Positions 1 to 8,887 of a DNA stretch of 16,909 nt are shown here, piece after piece. A program made the translations under genes and the position numbers. The notes beneath the pieces are model-generated. The model searched no databases. It had not been told where the DNA came from and saw only the letters and a program-made list of their open reading frames with translations. How positions within the stretch are numbered: the first letter of the stretch is position 1; each line of letters begins with the position of its first letter. The DNA is from Anaerolineales bacterium. Its GTDB lineage: Bacteria; Chloroflexota; Anaerolineae; Anaerolineales; Villigracilaceae. Location of the stretch: assembly GCA_025966435.1 (NCBI GenBank), contig JAICRQ010000024.1:1-16909 (forward strand). Reading direction: 5' to 3'.

Positions 1-282
1 GGTGCATGGACCAAAGAGTCTTTATGTATGGATGGTGGATGCATAATAATTTTCTGAGCAGTGCTACCCGTTGTTGCATGGTTAGCATTTATCAGCCAGC
101 CTTGGTCCTGCTGCTATTACCAAGCCCAAAAAGGATTGTTGAAACGCGCGAGAATTAAGTCTTTAGCCGCCTTTTTTCCTTTCACATGCTACGTCTATAG
201 AAAAGTGTATGGCTTTTTGTGAATAACGCGAGCATCTCAGCGCCGCCAAACCAAACCTTGCCGTTGCTTCAATCGAGTTCAT
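1..282. other. Left-edge stretch with decayed sequence and flank repeats
   Basis: No recognisable gene. A plus-strand frame is open from the left edge (3-158) and ends in TAA. Its peptide has a hydrophobic patch (ALVLLLLP) and matches no family I know, so it may be chance or the tail of a decayed gene. Two short stretches resemble the sequence between lacI and the right-hand EamA gene: 135-168 matches 12758-12791 at 25 of 34 positions, and 194-220 matches 13125-13151 at 24 of 27. Read on the minus strand, 221-280 looks like a second, badly decayed copy of the region around the EamA relic at 283-447. Confidence 0.4.
245..277 (+). repeat. 33-bp degenerate direct repeat, copy 1
   Basis: This copy begins GCCAAACCAAA and matches 424-456 at 27 of 33 positions without gaps, 179 bp apart. 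Similarity continues more weakly into the neighbouring EamA relic codons. It could be a partial tandem duplication of the EamA 3' region or a small interspersed repeat. Confidence 0.55.
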
Positions 283-447
283 TTATGCCAGAAATAAGAT
301 TGCTACCCCAATAATAGCGAGTAGCGTTCCAACAATGGCCTGCCAGCCAACCTTTTCCTTGAAGACGAAGTAGCTGATCGGCAAAATGATGACAGGCGGC
401 AGTGCCATGAGCATACCAATGTTGCCAAACCAAAGCTTGCTGTTAGT
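283..447 (-). pseudogene. C-terminal relic of an EamA/DMT-family permease
   Basis: On the minus strand this frame encodes about 55 residues ending in TAA at 283-285. It includes MLMALPPVIILPISYFVFKE and then a last hydrophobic helix (residues around GTLLAIIGVAILFLA). This is the typical end of an EamA (drug/metabolite transporter) protein: loop, helix 9, a KEK-type basic turn, helix 10. The frame is closed upstream by TGA at 448-450, there is no start codon with a ribosome site, and the other roughly 240 residues are missing. A second minus frame (455-583) contains a stretch (GILFSLYKVTALDT) that could be the preceding helix shifted out of frame, but this is weak. The EamA gene at 13152-13931 on the same strand lacks exactly this C-terminal part. 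It is a relic and probably not expressed. Confidence 0.7.
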
Positions 448-456
448 TCAACCGGG
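424..456 (+). repeat. 33-bp degenerate direct repeat, copy 2
   Basis: Second copy of the repeat at 245-277 (27 of 33 identical). It lies at the point where the EamA relic goes out of frame: it carries the TGA that closes the relic's reading frame, and EamA-like residues may resume beyond it in another frame. Insertion of the repeat may have broken the gene. That is inference. Confidence 0.5.
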
Positions 457-718
457 TATCTAAAGCAGTTACTTTATAAAGACTAAACAATATTCCGCCT
501 GAGACGAGCGTTGAAGAATCTTTAGGTGAATTCCGATTACCCTCCTTTTTGATTCCTTTTGTGCTTGTCACCTCTTTTATAAAATGTTAGAAACTCTGCC
601 AGAAGCTGTGGACTAGTCTAATATTTCCAGTCCCTGTTGCACCAATGTTTGATAAACGCGAGATTGGGCCTTCCTTCAGCAACTGAACTAGTCATAGAAG
701 CCGCTTTTCTGTTATTTG
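448..718. other. Region downstream of araA without a gene
   Basis: There is no convincing coding sequence and no clear intrinsic terminator (no GC-rich hairpin followed by a T-run on the minus strand) after the araA stop. The hexamer ACTAGT occurs near 612 and 687. Part of 455-540 may be decayed EamA sequence. How transcription of the arabinose operon ends cannot be told from the sequence. Confidence 0.4.
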
Positions 719-2224
719 TTACAACCCTTTCGCCAGGTGATAATACAGATCATTCCAGCGTAATTCCTTTCTGAACTCCTCCAATTTTGTATTTTCATCA
801 ATCAACAGAAATTCAATTCCGGCCATATCTGCAAAGTTTTGTAAATGCTGGGCCGTAACAGAATAACTGAAGCCAGTATGGTGCGCACCCCCCGCATAGA
901 TCCATGCGGCGGCAGCCTCCTTAAGGTTCGGTCGTGGAATCCACAAGGCGCGAGCTACAGGTAGTTTGGGAAGCGGCGCATCGGCCGTGACGACGTCCAC
1001 GATATTGGCAACGAGCCGGAAGCGTTGACCCATATCCAATATGGAGGCACAAATTGCAGGTCCGGCATTTGAATCGAAGATTAGGCGCACGGGGTCAGCT
1101 TTCCCACCAATCGAAAGCGGTAGCACTTCCAGTCTGGGTTTGCCGGCTGCGATGGATTCGCAAATCTCGAGCATGTGCGCTCCGAGCACTTTATCCCCCG
1201 ATCCGTTGAAGTGATAGGTATAATCCTCCATAAAGCTAACCCCACCTTCGATGCCAACACTCATTACTTTCATCGCACGGACCAAGGCGGCGGTTTTCCA
1301 GTCGCCTTCTGCGCCGAAGCCATACCCGTCTCGCATCAGTCGTTGGACAGCTAGACCGGGCAGCTGCTTTAATCCATGTAAATCTTCGAAAGTGGTCGTG
1401 AATGCCTTGAAATTTCCTGCCCTGAGGAAGTTTCGCAGGCCGATCTCAATCCGTGCACCTTCACAGACCGAGTTGTGCTTCTCGCCGCCTTGCTGCAGCG
1501 CAGAAGAAGCCTCATATTCATCAAAATAGGATTGGACAAGATGATCCACTTCAGCCTCTGAAACTTTGTTGATCACTTTGACAAGATCTCCCACACCATA
1601 ACCATAAACATCATACCCAAGCTGCATCTGTGCTTCGACCTTGTCGCCCTCCGTCACGGCAACATCGCGCATATTGTCCCCAAAGCGAGCGATCTTTGCT
1701 CCCTGCCAGTCTGCCCACGCACAGGCAGCGCGCGTCCAATTCCCTACATCAGATTGAATATCCTCTTCCAGCCAATGTCCGACAACCACTTTGCGGTTGA
1801 GCCTCATCCGGCTGCCGATGAAGCCAAATTCCCGATCGCCGTGCGCCGATTGGTTTAGATTCATGAAATTCATGTCGATTTCAGACCAGGGAATCTCGCT
1901 GTTGTATTGTGTATGGAAATGCAGGAATGGTTTCTTGAGCAGATTCAATCCGGCAATCCACATTTTCGCGGGCGAAAAGGTGTGCATCCAGGCTATGAGC
2001 CCAATGCAGTTCTTGGCAGAATTTGCCCCCAGACATAGTTCACGGATTGCCTCCGGTGTCGTGAGAACAGGCTTGAAAAGCACTTGCACCGGAATGTGAG
2101 TCGAAGCGCCAAGCACAGATACAATTTCTCGCGAGTGCTCCGCGACCTGTTCCAGTGTCTTGGGTCCGTATAAATGCTGGCTGCCCGTTACAAACCATAC
2201 TTCATATTCTTTCAAATCGAGCAT
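719..2224 (-). CDS. araA: L-arabinose isomerase AraA
   Basis: Converts L-arabinose to L-ribulose in the cytoplasm, the first step of the AraA-AraB-AraD route to D-xylulose 5-phosphate. The 501-residue length equals the usual length of the family. The N-terminus ([15 protein letters not shown]) is diagnostic. The metal and catalytic residues fall where they do in the E. coli enzyme: E306 in GAEGDWK, E333 in [10 protein letters not shown]350 in GAHMLE, and H449 in the GGAHHTGFS loop. The protein looks intact. The ATG at 2222-2224 is preceded by a strong Shine-Dalgarno AGGAGGT (2231-2237) six bases upstream. This is the last gene of the minus-strand arabinose operon. It is separated from araD by 60 bp that contain a small stem-loop and its own ribosome site, so it may be translated independently of araD. 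Confidence 0.97.
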   Translation of the reverse strand: MLDLKEYEVWFVTGSQHLYGPKTLEQVAEHSREIVSVLGASTHIPVQVLFKPVLTTPEAIRELCLGANSAKNCIGLIAWMHTFSPAKMWIAGLNLLKKPFLHFHTQYNSEIPWSEIDMNFMNLNQSAHGDREFGFIGSRMRLNRKVVVGHWLEEDIQSDVGNWTRAACAWADWQGAKIARFGDNMRDVAVTEGDKVEAQMQLGYDVYGYGVGDLVKVINKVSEAEVDHLVQSYFDEYEASSALQQGGEKHNSVCEGARIEIGLRNFLRAGNFKAFTTTFEDLHGLKQLPGLAVQRLMRDGYGFGAEGDWKTAALVRAMKVMSVGIEGGVSFMEDYTYHFNGSGDKVLGAHMLEICESIAAGKPRLEVLPLSIGGKADPVRLIFDSNAGPAICASILDMGQRFRLVANIVDVVTADAPLPKLPVARALWIPRPNLKEAAAAWIYAGGAHHTGFSYSVTAQHLQNFADMAGIEFLLIDENTKLEEFRKELRWNDLYYHLAKGL

Positions 2225-2230
2225 ATGAAT

Positions 2231-2237
2231 ACCTCCT
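2231..2237 (-). promoter_or_regulatory. Strong ribosome binding site of araA
   Basis: On the minus strand this reads AGGAGGT, six bases before the araA ATG. It fixes that start and is the best Shine-Dalgarno in the operon. Confidence 0.8.
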
Positions 2238-2255
2238 GGTTAATGAATCGGATGT

Positions 2256-2282
2256 AAAGACTCATCTCCCCTAAAAGTCTTT
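2256..2282 (-). other. Stem-loop between araD and araA
   Basis: AAAGACT (2256-2262) and AGTCTTT (2276-2282) are perfect 7-bp complements around a 13-nt loop. They lie just after the araD stop. No U-run follows, so it is more likely an mRNA-processing or stability element than a terminator. A chance hairpin of this size is possible. Confidence 0.4.
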
Positions 2283-2284
2283 CC

Positions 2285-2926
2285 TCACTGACCATAGACA
2301 TGAGTGTAGCGAGCATGCAGTTTCTCAACGTCCTCAGCCGAGATTTCATCCGGCACGCCGATCTGCATGGCAAGCCAGACCGTCTTGGCATTGTCTTCCG
2401 TCATGATCGCGGCCTTAACGGCAGAGCGGGCATCTTTGCCAATGGTGAAGACGCCATGATTCTTGAGTAGCACCGCCGGAGATTTCCCGATACTTTCCAC
2501 GACAACCTTTCCAATAGCTTCATCGCCAATCAAGGCAAACCCACCGCATGGGATCGGCCCACCGAACTCATCTGCGATGGCTGTCAATACCACGGGGATC
2601 GGTTTATTGACAGCTGCAAAAGCAGTCGCATACGTGGAATGCGTATGCACGACTCCGCCCACGTCGGGACGATGCTGATAAATATAAAGATGACTTGCGG
2701 TGTCTGAGGAAGGCTTTAACTTCCCCTCAATTTTTCTTCCCTCCAAATCGAGGACCACCAAGTGTTCAGGGCGTAACTCTTCATAGCGCACTCCTGAAGG
2801 TTTTATCACAATGAGTCCCGTTTCCGCATCACGCGCGCTCACGTTTCCGCCCGTCCATACGACGAGATGGTTTCTGGGAAGTTCAAGATGGAGCTCGACG
2901 AGTTCTTCTTTTAATTTCTCAAGCAT
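2285..2926 (-). CDS. araD: L-ribulose-5-phosphate 4-epimerase AraD
   Basis: Epimerises L-ribulose 5-phosphate to D-xylulose 5-phosphate and feeds the pentose phosphate pathway. The 213 residues belong to the class II aldolase/adducin fold. Visible motifs are GGNVSAR (26-32) and KPSGV (42-46) for the phosphate, SSDT with D76, the zinc histidines H94 and H96 in VVHTHSTYA, the third zinc His H157 in KNHG, and a C-terminal YGQ with Y211, like the catalytic tyrosine near the end of the E. coli enzyme. It is slightly shorter than E. coli AraD (231 residues), as in many other phyla. The start lies 4 bp after the araB stop, with AAGGAAA upstream partly formed by the end of araB, which suggests translational coupling. 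A related L-fuculose-phosphate aldolase is unlikely given the araA and araB neighbours. Confidence 0.95.
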   Translation of the reverse strand: MLEKLKEELVELHLELPRNHLVVWTGGNVSARDAETGLIVIKPSGVRYEELRPEHLVVLDLEGRKIEGKLKPSSDTASHLYIYQHRPDVGGVVHTHSTYATAFAAVNKPIPVVLTAIADEFGGPIPCGGFALIGDEAIGKVVVESIGKSPAVLLKNHGVFTIGKDARSAVKAAIMTEDNAKTVWLAMQIGVPDEISAEDVEKLHARYTHVYGQ

Positions 2927-2930
2927 GCGC

Positions 2931-4601
2931 TTATTTCCTTGCGTCCGCTTTGATGGCTTTCAATCGCTTCATCACGTTGTTCCCGCCTCGGCCGAAGTAA
3001 TCATGTAGCCTGACATATTCTGTATACAACAATTGGTACACATTTTGATTCTCGGAAATTGGAATATACATTTCATCTTTTAGATGAGCCATTACTTGTG
3101 CCGCCTCATAGATGGAGTCATATCCACCAGCCGCTTTACCGGCTGCCACGGCTCCAAACATGGCTGATCCTAATGCGGAAGTCTGTTGTGAGGCGCTTAC
3201 CTTGATAGGTAGACCTATGACGTCGGCGTAAATCTGCATCAGGAGCTTGTTTTTTTCTGGCAAACCACCGCAAGCGACCAGTTCGTGGATAGGTACACCG
3301 TTTTTCTGGAACGTTTCGATAATGATGCGCGCTCCATACGCCGTTGCTTCGATCAATGCCTGATAAATTTCCTCGGGCTTAGTGGCTAATGTCGTGCCGA
3401 TCAGTAAGCCAGTTAAATCTGCATCCACCAAGACGGAACGGTTGCCGTTCCACCAGTCTAATGCTAAAAGTCCACTCTCTCCCACCTTTAGGCGTCCGGC
3501 TTTTTCCTCCAGTAATGCGTGGATATCTATTTTGCGTTCTCGTGCTTCCTCCTGATAAGACTCTGGTACGCAATTTTCCACGAACCAAGCGAAGTGATCG
3601 CCCACGCAGGACTGGCCGGCTTCGTACCCGTAATAACCGGGGATGATTCCATCCTCTACATAGCCACACATGCCCGGGACCATATGTTCCTCCGAACCAA
3701 GCACCATGGCACAAGTAGACGTTCCGATGATCATCACCATTGTTCCTGGTTCGGTGACGGTGGACGCAGGGACAGCGACATGCGCGTCCACGTTGGCAAT
3801 CGCGACAGCTGTCCCTGGCGGAAGCCCTGTCCATTGCGCGGCCAGTTCACTCAAGCCCCCAGCTCTTTCTCCCAGCGGACGAATATCGCGAGTCATTTTG
3901 TCGTCGATGACCGTAGAAAGTCGAGGATGGAGGCCCGCGAAATATTTATCTGATGGAAAACCCTCGCGTTTGGACCAGATCGCCTTGTATCCCGCCGTAC
4001 AGGCATTTCGCGTTTCCACACCAGTAAGCTGCCAGATCACCCAATCCGCGGCTTCGATGAAACGATCCGCCGCAGCATAAATTTCTGGCGCTTCGTTAAG
4101 AATTTGCAGGGACTTCGAAAAAAACCACTCGGAAGAAATCTTGCCTCCATAGCGGTCGAGCCAGCCTTCCCCCATGATGCGGGCCGTTTCGTTGATCTTG
4201 TCCGCCTCTAGCTGCGCGGCATGATGTTTCCAAAGTTTTACCCAGGCATGCGGGTTGTCGCGATACTCCACTAAAGCCGATAGCGGCGTGCCATCGGCTT
4301 TTACAGGCAGCATCGTGCATGCTGTAAAGTCGATGCCAATGCCAATGACATCGGCAGGATTAACGCCTGATTCTTGCAGCACTGCCGGGATCGTGCTTTG
4401 AAAGGTACGGATGTAATCCTGCGGATCCTGCAGAGCCCAATCCGGTTCGAGCCGGATCTGTGTGCCGGGAAGACTTTCATCGATCACCCCATTCGAATAC
4501 GTGTATACCGCAGTCCAGATCTCTTTGCCGTTGGATACATCCACTAGCACTGCCCGACCCGATTCGGTCCCAAAATCTACACCAATTGCATATTTCGCCA
4601 T
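2931..4601 (-). CDS. araB: Ribulokinase AraB (FGGY family)
   Basis: Phosphorylates L-ribulose with ATP to L-ribulose 5-phosphate. The N-terminal actin-like domain opens with [20 protein letters not shown] (phosphate-1 loop), followed by [12 protein letters not shown] near residue 100. The C-terminal FGGY domain has the [20 protein letters not shown] and [14 protein letters not shown] signatures near 440-500. Its length of about 556 residues is normal for a bacterial ribulokinase. The frame can also start at a GTG at 4613, where GTGA overlaps the stop of the dehydrogenase gene. I chose the ATG at 4599-4601 because it gives the canonical N-terminus and has GAGAGG a few bases upstream. Either way it is tightly coupled to the upstream gene, and araD follows after 4 bp. 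Confidence 0.95.
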   Translation of the reverse strand: MAKYAIGVDFGTESGRAVLVDVSNGKEIWTAVYTYSNGVIDESLPGTQIRLEPDWALQDPQDYIRTFQSTIPAVLQESGVNPADVIGIGIDFTACTMLPVKADGTPLSALVEYRDNPHAWVKLWKHHAAQLEADKINETARIMGEGWLDRYGGKISSEWFFSKSLQILNEAPEIYAAADRFIEAADWVIWQLTGVETRNACTAGYKAIWSKREGFPSDKYFAGLHPRLSTVIDDKMTRDIRPLGERAGGLSELAAQWTGLPPGTAVAIANVDAHVAVPASTVTEPGTMVMIIGTSTCAMVLGSEEHMVPGMCGYVEDGIIPGYYGYEAGQSCVGDHFAWFVENCVPESYQEEARERKIDIHALLEEKAGRLKVGESGLLALDWWNGNRSVLVDADLTGLLIGTTLATKPEEIYQALIEATAYGARIIIETFQKNGVPIHELVACGGLPEKNKLLMQIYADVIGLPIKVSASQQTSALGSAMFGAVAAGKAAGGYDSIYEAAQVMAHLKDEMYIPISENQNVYQLLYTEYVRLHDYFGRGGNNVMKRLKAIKADARK

Positions 4602-4609
4602 ATGACCTC

Positions 4610-5605
4610 TCACAGCTCAATGATGACTTTTAATCCTTCACGCCGTGTCGCAACCCGAAATGCCTCCAAAGCCTGCTCTAGCGGAAAACGATGTGTTACA
4701 AGCGAGCGTACGTCCACCAAATCTTTGGATACCAGTTCTATTGCGCGCGGATATGTGTGTTTCATGCGTCGGACGAGCTTGATTGTGAGCCCTTTTCGGC
4801 GAGCGAGTGAAGCAGAAAAAGAAGTCTTGTCATTATCTGGAATCCCAGCCAAGATTACTTTTCCGCCCGGACGCACGGCGGAAAAGGCGTCATCAACAGC
4901 CGCCTGTACACCTGCTGCTTCGAACGCGATATCCACTCCCGCTTCTTCGAATGCCTTTCGGATCTCTCTAGCCCTGCTTTGGTCTTCCGTCAAAAAAGTC
5001 TGAGTCGCCCCGAATCCTTCCGCGGCTTCTACGCGATGGACTCGTATGTCCGTCGCCAGGATCTGTGCGGCGCCAGAAAGTCTTGCCAACTGGATGATGA
5101 GTAAGCCAATCGGGCCACAGCCAAACACACCGACACTCATCCCTGCCTTGATCTTTCCCAAATCCACCGCGTGAATGGCAACCCCGAGCGGCTCAAGCAT
5201 CGCACCATCTACCTCGTTGATCGCATCCGGAAGATCAAACAAACATTTCTGGGGCCACGTCATGACCTCACGCAGGCCACCATCCTGGGTGCCATGACCT
5301 GCAAATCTTAAGTGGGCGCATAGATTGGGATGTCCTTTTTTACAGTATTCACATTCGTCACAGGGAACAGCAGGATCTACTGCAACTCGCCTGCCATCAG
5401 TGGTGATAGCGGCAAACTCATGTCCAAGCACAAGGGGCTTATCGAGTCGCGCATCTCCGATGCTGCCCTCACTAAACCAATGCAAGTCAGAGCCGCAGAT
5501 TCCGACTGCTTTTATGTGCAGAGTTGTTTCCTCTGAAACGTTACCCGGCGGATGTTCATCGTGGAGGCGCAAATCACCAGGAGCGTGGAGGCGTAAAACT
5601 TTCAT
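4610..5605 (-). CDS. Zinc-dependent medium-chain (sorbitol/xylitol-type) dehydrogenase
   Basis: An NAD(P)-dependent oxidoreductase of the medium-chain alcohol dehydrogenase superfamily, 331 residues. The catalytic zinc site is C37 (GICGSD), H62 and E63 (GHEF), with E138 as a further candidate ligand. The structural zinc cysteines are C82, C85, C88 and C96. The Rossmann motif is GCGPIG (162-167), and the acidic D186 after strand beta-2 points to NAD. The [10 protein letters not shown] segment resembles polyol dehydrogenases (sorbitol, xylitol, L-arabinitol 4-dehydrogenase), but exact specificity cannot be read. It overlaps the araB GTG start by 4 bp at its 3' end. Its start lies within the 3' end of the 104-aa gene upstream (overlap 5602-5605), so it is part of the arabinose operon. 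Likely roles are oxidation of an alditol such as L-arabinitol to a keto sugar, or of a sugar released by the glycosidase. Both are inferences from context. Confidence 0.85.
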   Translation of the reverse strand: MKVLRLHAPGDLRLHDEHPPGNVSEETTLHIKAVGICGSDLHWFSEGSIGDARLDKPLVLGHEFAAITTDGRRVAVDPAVPCDECEYCKKGHPNLCAHLRFAGHGTQDGGLREVMTWPQKCLFDLPDAINEVDGAMLEPLGVAIHAVDLGKIKAGMSVGVFGCGPIGLLIIQLARLSGAAQILATDIRVHRVEAAEGFGATQTFLTEDQSRAREIRKAFEEAGVDIAFEAAGVQAAVDDAFSAVRPGGKVILAGIPDNDKTSFSASLARRKGLTIKLVRRMKHTYPRAIELVSKDLVDVRSLVTHRFPLEQALEAFRVATRREGLKVIIEL

Positions 5606-5916
5606 GGAATGACCTCACCTTCTGCGTTGTACGAGTAGTTTATGACACTAAAGCCAGTAGGGCGCATGATGCTTAGTTTAATGATGTATTCCTCAGCAGG
5701 GATTGGAAATTCAATCTCATTTGTCCATTGCGAGGCTGGAGCTAATGTTGGCAAGGGAATATCTCCCTCCGAAAGGTTCCGCGTATGATCTGGCGAGGCG
5801 ACCTGCCAACGCAGAGAATAGCCGCGCAGAGTGTAGACCGGCATACCCACTGTTGGAAACAACAAGATCTCGATAATCAAAACGAAAATCCTGCGCCTAA
5901 AGGTTGGCTTTGTCAA
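5602..5916 (-). CDS. Orphan beta-sandwich protein, resembling a C-terminal glycoside hydrolase domain
   Basis: A 104-residue protein of unknown role. From about residue 25 the pattern YTLRGYSLRW, then LPTLAPASQW, then RPTGFSV resembles the Ig-like or sandwich domains that end some GH2-type glycosidases. No catalytic domain accompanies it. Residues 10-27 are hydrophobic but sit directly before the sandwich strands, so I do not call a signal peptide. The likely start is TTG at 5914-5916, overlapping the GH42 stop in TTGA, and the 3' end overlaps the dehydrogenase start. The gene is therefore translationally coupled on both sides. It is either a real small accessory domain of GH42 or the C-terminal remnant of a lost glycosidase fused into the operon by deletion. 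The GH42 protein ends naturally, so a simple frameshift of one long gene is less likely. Confidence 0.55.
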   Translation of the reverse strand: MTKPTFRRRIFVLIIEILLFPTVGMPVYTLRGYSLRWQVASPDHTRNLSEGDIPLPTLAPASQWTNEIEFPIPAEEYIIKLSIMRPTGFSVINYSYNAEGEVIP

Positions 5917-7943
5917 TTCATCTCTTTCAAAAGCGGATCCAGTCCTTCATCTGAAACCAGGATCAGAACGTCCCGGGGAAGTATCTGCACCTCTCCTATA
6001 AGCTCCATTTGGTTTAGCAAATTTTGAGAAGGATGTGTGACACGGACTGTCTGAGGGCTGTCACTGTGATTCAATAGAAAGTACAGCGATTTTTCACCTT
6101 GTATCCGGCGGGCGATCTCCATATCTGAGGAGATCCCGAAACTTTCCTGGGCGTTCGTTATCCCGAACAACCACTTTGCTAGTACATCGTATAACTGTGT
6201 ATCGCCTACCGCGCCGACATAAACTGCCCGTCCATTGCCAAATTGATTGAGGGTAATTGCAGGCTTACCTGCATAAAAGTCTTGGGTATAGTGCGCCACA
6301 GTTATCGCACCCACTGGCTTGAGTATGTCACACAAGACACCCACTGATATACAGTCATTATCCGCAAGCTCAGGGATCGTAAACTCAACGCCATTTTGCA
6401 TCTGGCTGCTCAGCGAGTCATACTCTTCTACTTCTACGCCACAGATCTCAGCCAGTAACCCGGGTAATCTTCGATTGACAACCATATTGCTTTCATCTTT
6501 TACGCCTGTACGCTGCGTGACAACTAGGGTCCCTCCCAATTGCACATAGCGCTTTAAGTTCTCAGCGATATCTTCTGTAACAAGGTGTAAGGCTGGTGCG
6601 ATGACAAGCTTATAAGAGGACAGGTCTGCATTAGGTGAGATGATATCCATAGAGGCATACTGCTGATAGAAGGCCTGGTAGATCTGGTGAAAATGTTCCG
6701 CATAGCTAAAGCGTGGATTGTTCGGTTGAATTTGAAACGCGAATCGTGAGTCGTAGGAAAGCATTATAGCGACGGACGATCTAACTTGTGAGCCGAAAAT
6801 TTCATCCCCAATCCTTTGAATCTCGGCCCCCATACGCTTGATTTCCTCATAACGGCGGCTGGGATGTCCATCATGATCTAGCAGGCCGTGCCAATATTGT
6901 TCTGTGCCAAATCGAGCGGTTCGCCAGCGGAAGAAAATAATTCCATCTGCCCCATGGGCAATCGATTGATATGCCCATAACCGAAGCTCGCCGGGACGCG
7001 GGGTTACGCTTAATATCTCCCATCCGCCCGGACCGGCCTGTTGTTCCATTACCCAGAAGTTCCTAGATTTAAGCCCGCGCATCATGTCATGATTAAGAGC
7101 ATTGGAGCTAGGATTGACACCGTTTTCCATAGTCCATTGCATACGTGGATAAATATCCCAGGTCACAAAGTCAAGATTGCGCGCCAGGTCAAAATAATTC
7201 AGTTGGTCATACTTAAAACCCATGAAGTTATGAGTAATGAAGTGCTGAGGACATTTGGCGCGCAGGATGTCGATCTGCATCTGTTGATACGCGACATAGG
7301 AATCCGAGCAGAAACGGTAGTAATCCAATGCAAGTCCCGGGTTCGGGGAACCGCCCGTTGTGAGTGGGACCGGGATTTCCGTCCAATCGTTATAACTATG
7401 ACTCCAAAAAACGGTTCCCCATTTCTGGTTTAGCTCTTCGAGCGCCTGATATCGCCCGCGCAACCAGGACTGGAACTTCTGGGCGCATACGGGACAATAA
7501 CAGCGGTCACCGAATTCATTGTCAACCTGCCAGCCGATCACTGCGGGATGGTTGGCGTAATGATCTGCCATCTCACTCACGATGCGATTGGTATGATGAT
7601 GGTATAAGGAATGATTGGGGCAGTATTCGCGGCGGTTTCCAAAGGTAACCCGCATACTATCCTCCCGCACGCGGAATAATTCTGGGGATTTTGCCATCAA
7701 CCAGGGAGGAGGAGAGGCAGTGGGTGTACCCAAAATAATGCTGATATTGTAAGACTGAAGAACTGCAATGGCACGGTCGAGCCATTCAAAATCGAATCTG
7801 CCATCTGATGGTTCCATCCTAGACCAGGCAAACTCTGCCAGACGAACAACATTGAAACCCGCCTCAGCCATTAGCTGGGCATCAATTGTCCAGCGCTCTT
7901 CTGGCCAATGTTCAGGGTAGTAATCAACACCAAAACGAAACAT
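5913..7943 (-). CDS. GH42 glycoside hydrolase (beta-galactosidase or alpha-L-arabinopyranosidase)
   Basis: Retaining exo-glycosidase of family GH42, 676 residues, with no signal peptide, so cytoplasmic. The N-terminal TIM barrel starts FGVDYYPEHWPEERW. The acid/base is E143 in WQVDNEFG and the nucleophile is E300 in VMEQQAG. C108, C148, C150 and C153 (RCYCPVC) form the four-cysteine zinc site of many GH42 trimers. The beta-galactosidase trimerisation domain follows from about residue 395, then a short C-terminal beta domain. The ATG at 7941-7943 has GGGAG nearby upstream. Most GH42 enzymes are beta-galactosidases, but the family also contains alpha-L-arabinopyranosidases, and co-location with araBDA makes that activity, or degradation of arabinogalactan oligosaccharides, plausible. 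Its stop overlaps the next small gene. Confidence 0.92.
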   Translation of the reverse strand: MFRFGVDYYPEHWPEERWTIDAQLMAEAGFNVVRLAEFAWSRMEPSDGRFDFEWLDRAIAVLQSYNISIILGTPTASPPPWLMAKSPELFRVREDSMRVTFGNRREYCPNHSLYHHHTNRIVSEMADHYANHPAVIGWQVDNEFGDRCYCPVCAQKFQSWLRGRYQALEELNQKWGTVFWSHSYNDWTEIPVPLTTGGSPNPGLALDYYRFCSDSYVAYQQMQIDILRAKCPQHFITHNFMGFKYDQLNYFDLARNLDFVTWDIYPRMQWTMENGVNPSSNALNHDMMRGLKSRNFWVMEQQAGPGGWEILSVTPRPGELRLWAYQSIAHGADGIIFFRWRTARFGTEQYWHGLLDHDGHPSRRYEEIKRMGAEIQRIGDEIFGSQVRSSVAIMLSYDSRFAFQIQPNNPRFSYAEHFHQIYQAFYQQYASMDIISPNADLSSYKLVIAPALHLVTEDIAENLKRYVQLGGTLVVTQRTGVKDESNMVVNRRLPGLLAEICGVEVEEYDSLSSQMQNGVEFTIPELADNDCISVGVLCDILKPVGAITVAHYTQDFYAGKPAITLNQFGNGRAVYVGAVGDTQLYDVLAKWLFGITNAQESFGISSDMEIARRIQGEKSLYFLLNHSDSPQTVRVTHPSQNLLNQMELIGEVQILPRDVLILVSDEGLDPLLKEMN

Positions 7944-8002
7944 GTAAGTCTCCCGGAGTAGTAACTCTATATCAGCCGTAACTGAATACGAGGTTCGTGC
8001 CT

Positions 8003-8020
8003 ATCGCGCACAAGCGCGAT
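8003..8020 (-). other. Stem-loop between the permease genes and GH42
   Basis: ATCGCGC (8003-8009) and GCGCGAT (8014-8020) form a perfect GC-rich 7-bp stem with a 4-nt loop in the 95-bp gap. There is no U-run after it on the minus strand. It could limit read-through into the catabolic genes or protect the 3' end of the transporter mRNA. Confidence 0.5.
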
Positions 8021-8038
8021 GTTCCAAGAATTTACTTT

Positions 8039-8878
8039 TTAGCCTTTGATGGCACCGGCGGTGATTCCCTCGACGAAGCGGCGTTGGAAGATTAGGAAGA
8101 TGATCAAGAGAGGGAGGAGGCTGATCACGGAGGCGGCCATCTGAACATCATAGACTGTACGTCCTACAGGTCCCACAAGGGAGCGAATGATCAGGGGCAA
8201 AGTAAAATGCTCAGGCGACTTCAGATAAATAAGGGGGCCGATGAAATCGTTCCAGGATCCCATAAAAAAGATCAGTCCGAGGCTTGTCAAGCCTGGAGCA
8301 ATAATGGGCAATATGATGCGCCAGAAAATTGTAAACTCGCCCGCTCCATCGATTCGGGCTGCGTCTATCAACTCATTGGAAACAGACATGATATATTGCC
8401 GCATAAAAAAGATACCGAACGCATTCGCAGCCCCAGGGATAATCAACGGCCAGAACGTGTCAATCCATTTAAGGTCGCGCATGATGATGTAAACAGGCAC
8501 GAGTGTAACGGCGCCTGGGATCACCATAGTTCCAAGCAGGAACGCAAATAAAGCTCCCTGGCCCGGAAATCTAAATTTTGCAAACCCATATCCTCCTAAG
8601 GCACAGAAGAATAACCGTAATATCGTCGCGCTAAAGGCAATGACAAAAGTATTTTTGACAATGCCCAGGATGTTGTACTGTTCTTGCAAATATTTATAAG
8701 CATTCAACGTTGAGTTGGGCGAGATAATGATCGGGGGAATCGCAAAGATTTCATCTGCCGGTTTCAGTGAAGTACTGACCATCCATATAAAGGGCAAGAT
8801 CATGAAGGCAGAGGCTGCAATGACCAGTCCATACATGAGTATATCGGTTAAAAAGAGGGATAGTCGGCGAATAGGCAT
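8039..8878 (-). CDS. Carbohydrate ABC transporter permease, MalG type
   Basis: Inner-membrane permease of a family-1 carbohydrate uptake ABC transporter, 279 residues, about six membrane helices. The first is at about 13-33 and the last at about 250-268. The cytoplasmic EAA loop, which contacts the ATPase, is visible at about 169-193 (ELIDAARIDGAGEFTIFWRI, then LPIIAPG). The LPFIWMVSTSLKP segment near the N-terminus is typical of MalG/LacG-like subunits. The start is supported by AGGAG 6 bp upstream, and only 9 bp separate it from the other permease, with which it forms a heterodimer. No ATPase gene follows, so the ATP-binding subunit comes from elsewhere. Substrate specificity cannot be read from this protein. 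Confidence 0.93.
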   Translation of the reverse strand: MPIRRLSLFLTDILMYGLVIAASAFMILPFIWMVSTSLKPADEIFAIPPIIISPNSTLNAYKYLQEQYNILGIVKNTFVIAFSATILRLFFCALGGYGFAKFRFPGQGALFAFLLGTMVIPGAVTLVPVYIIMRDLKWIDTFWPLIIPGAANAFGIFFMRQYIMSVSNELIDAARIDGAGEFTIFWRIILPIIAPGLTSLGLIFFMGSWNDFIGPLIYLKSPEHFTLPLIIRSLVGPVGRTVYDVQMAASVISLLPLLIIFLIFQRRFVEGITAGAIKG

Positions 8879-8887
8879 GGTGTTCTC

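Noticed and set aside
3379..4080. Several open frames on both strands within the araB region
   Set aside because: They overlap the well-supported araB frame, have Arg/Ser/Cys-rich low-complexity translations, and show no family motif. They are shadows of araB.
7041..7648. Plus-strand frames of 94-130 residues inside GH42
   Set aside because: They are antisense shadows of the GH42 gene and have no recognisable domain.
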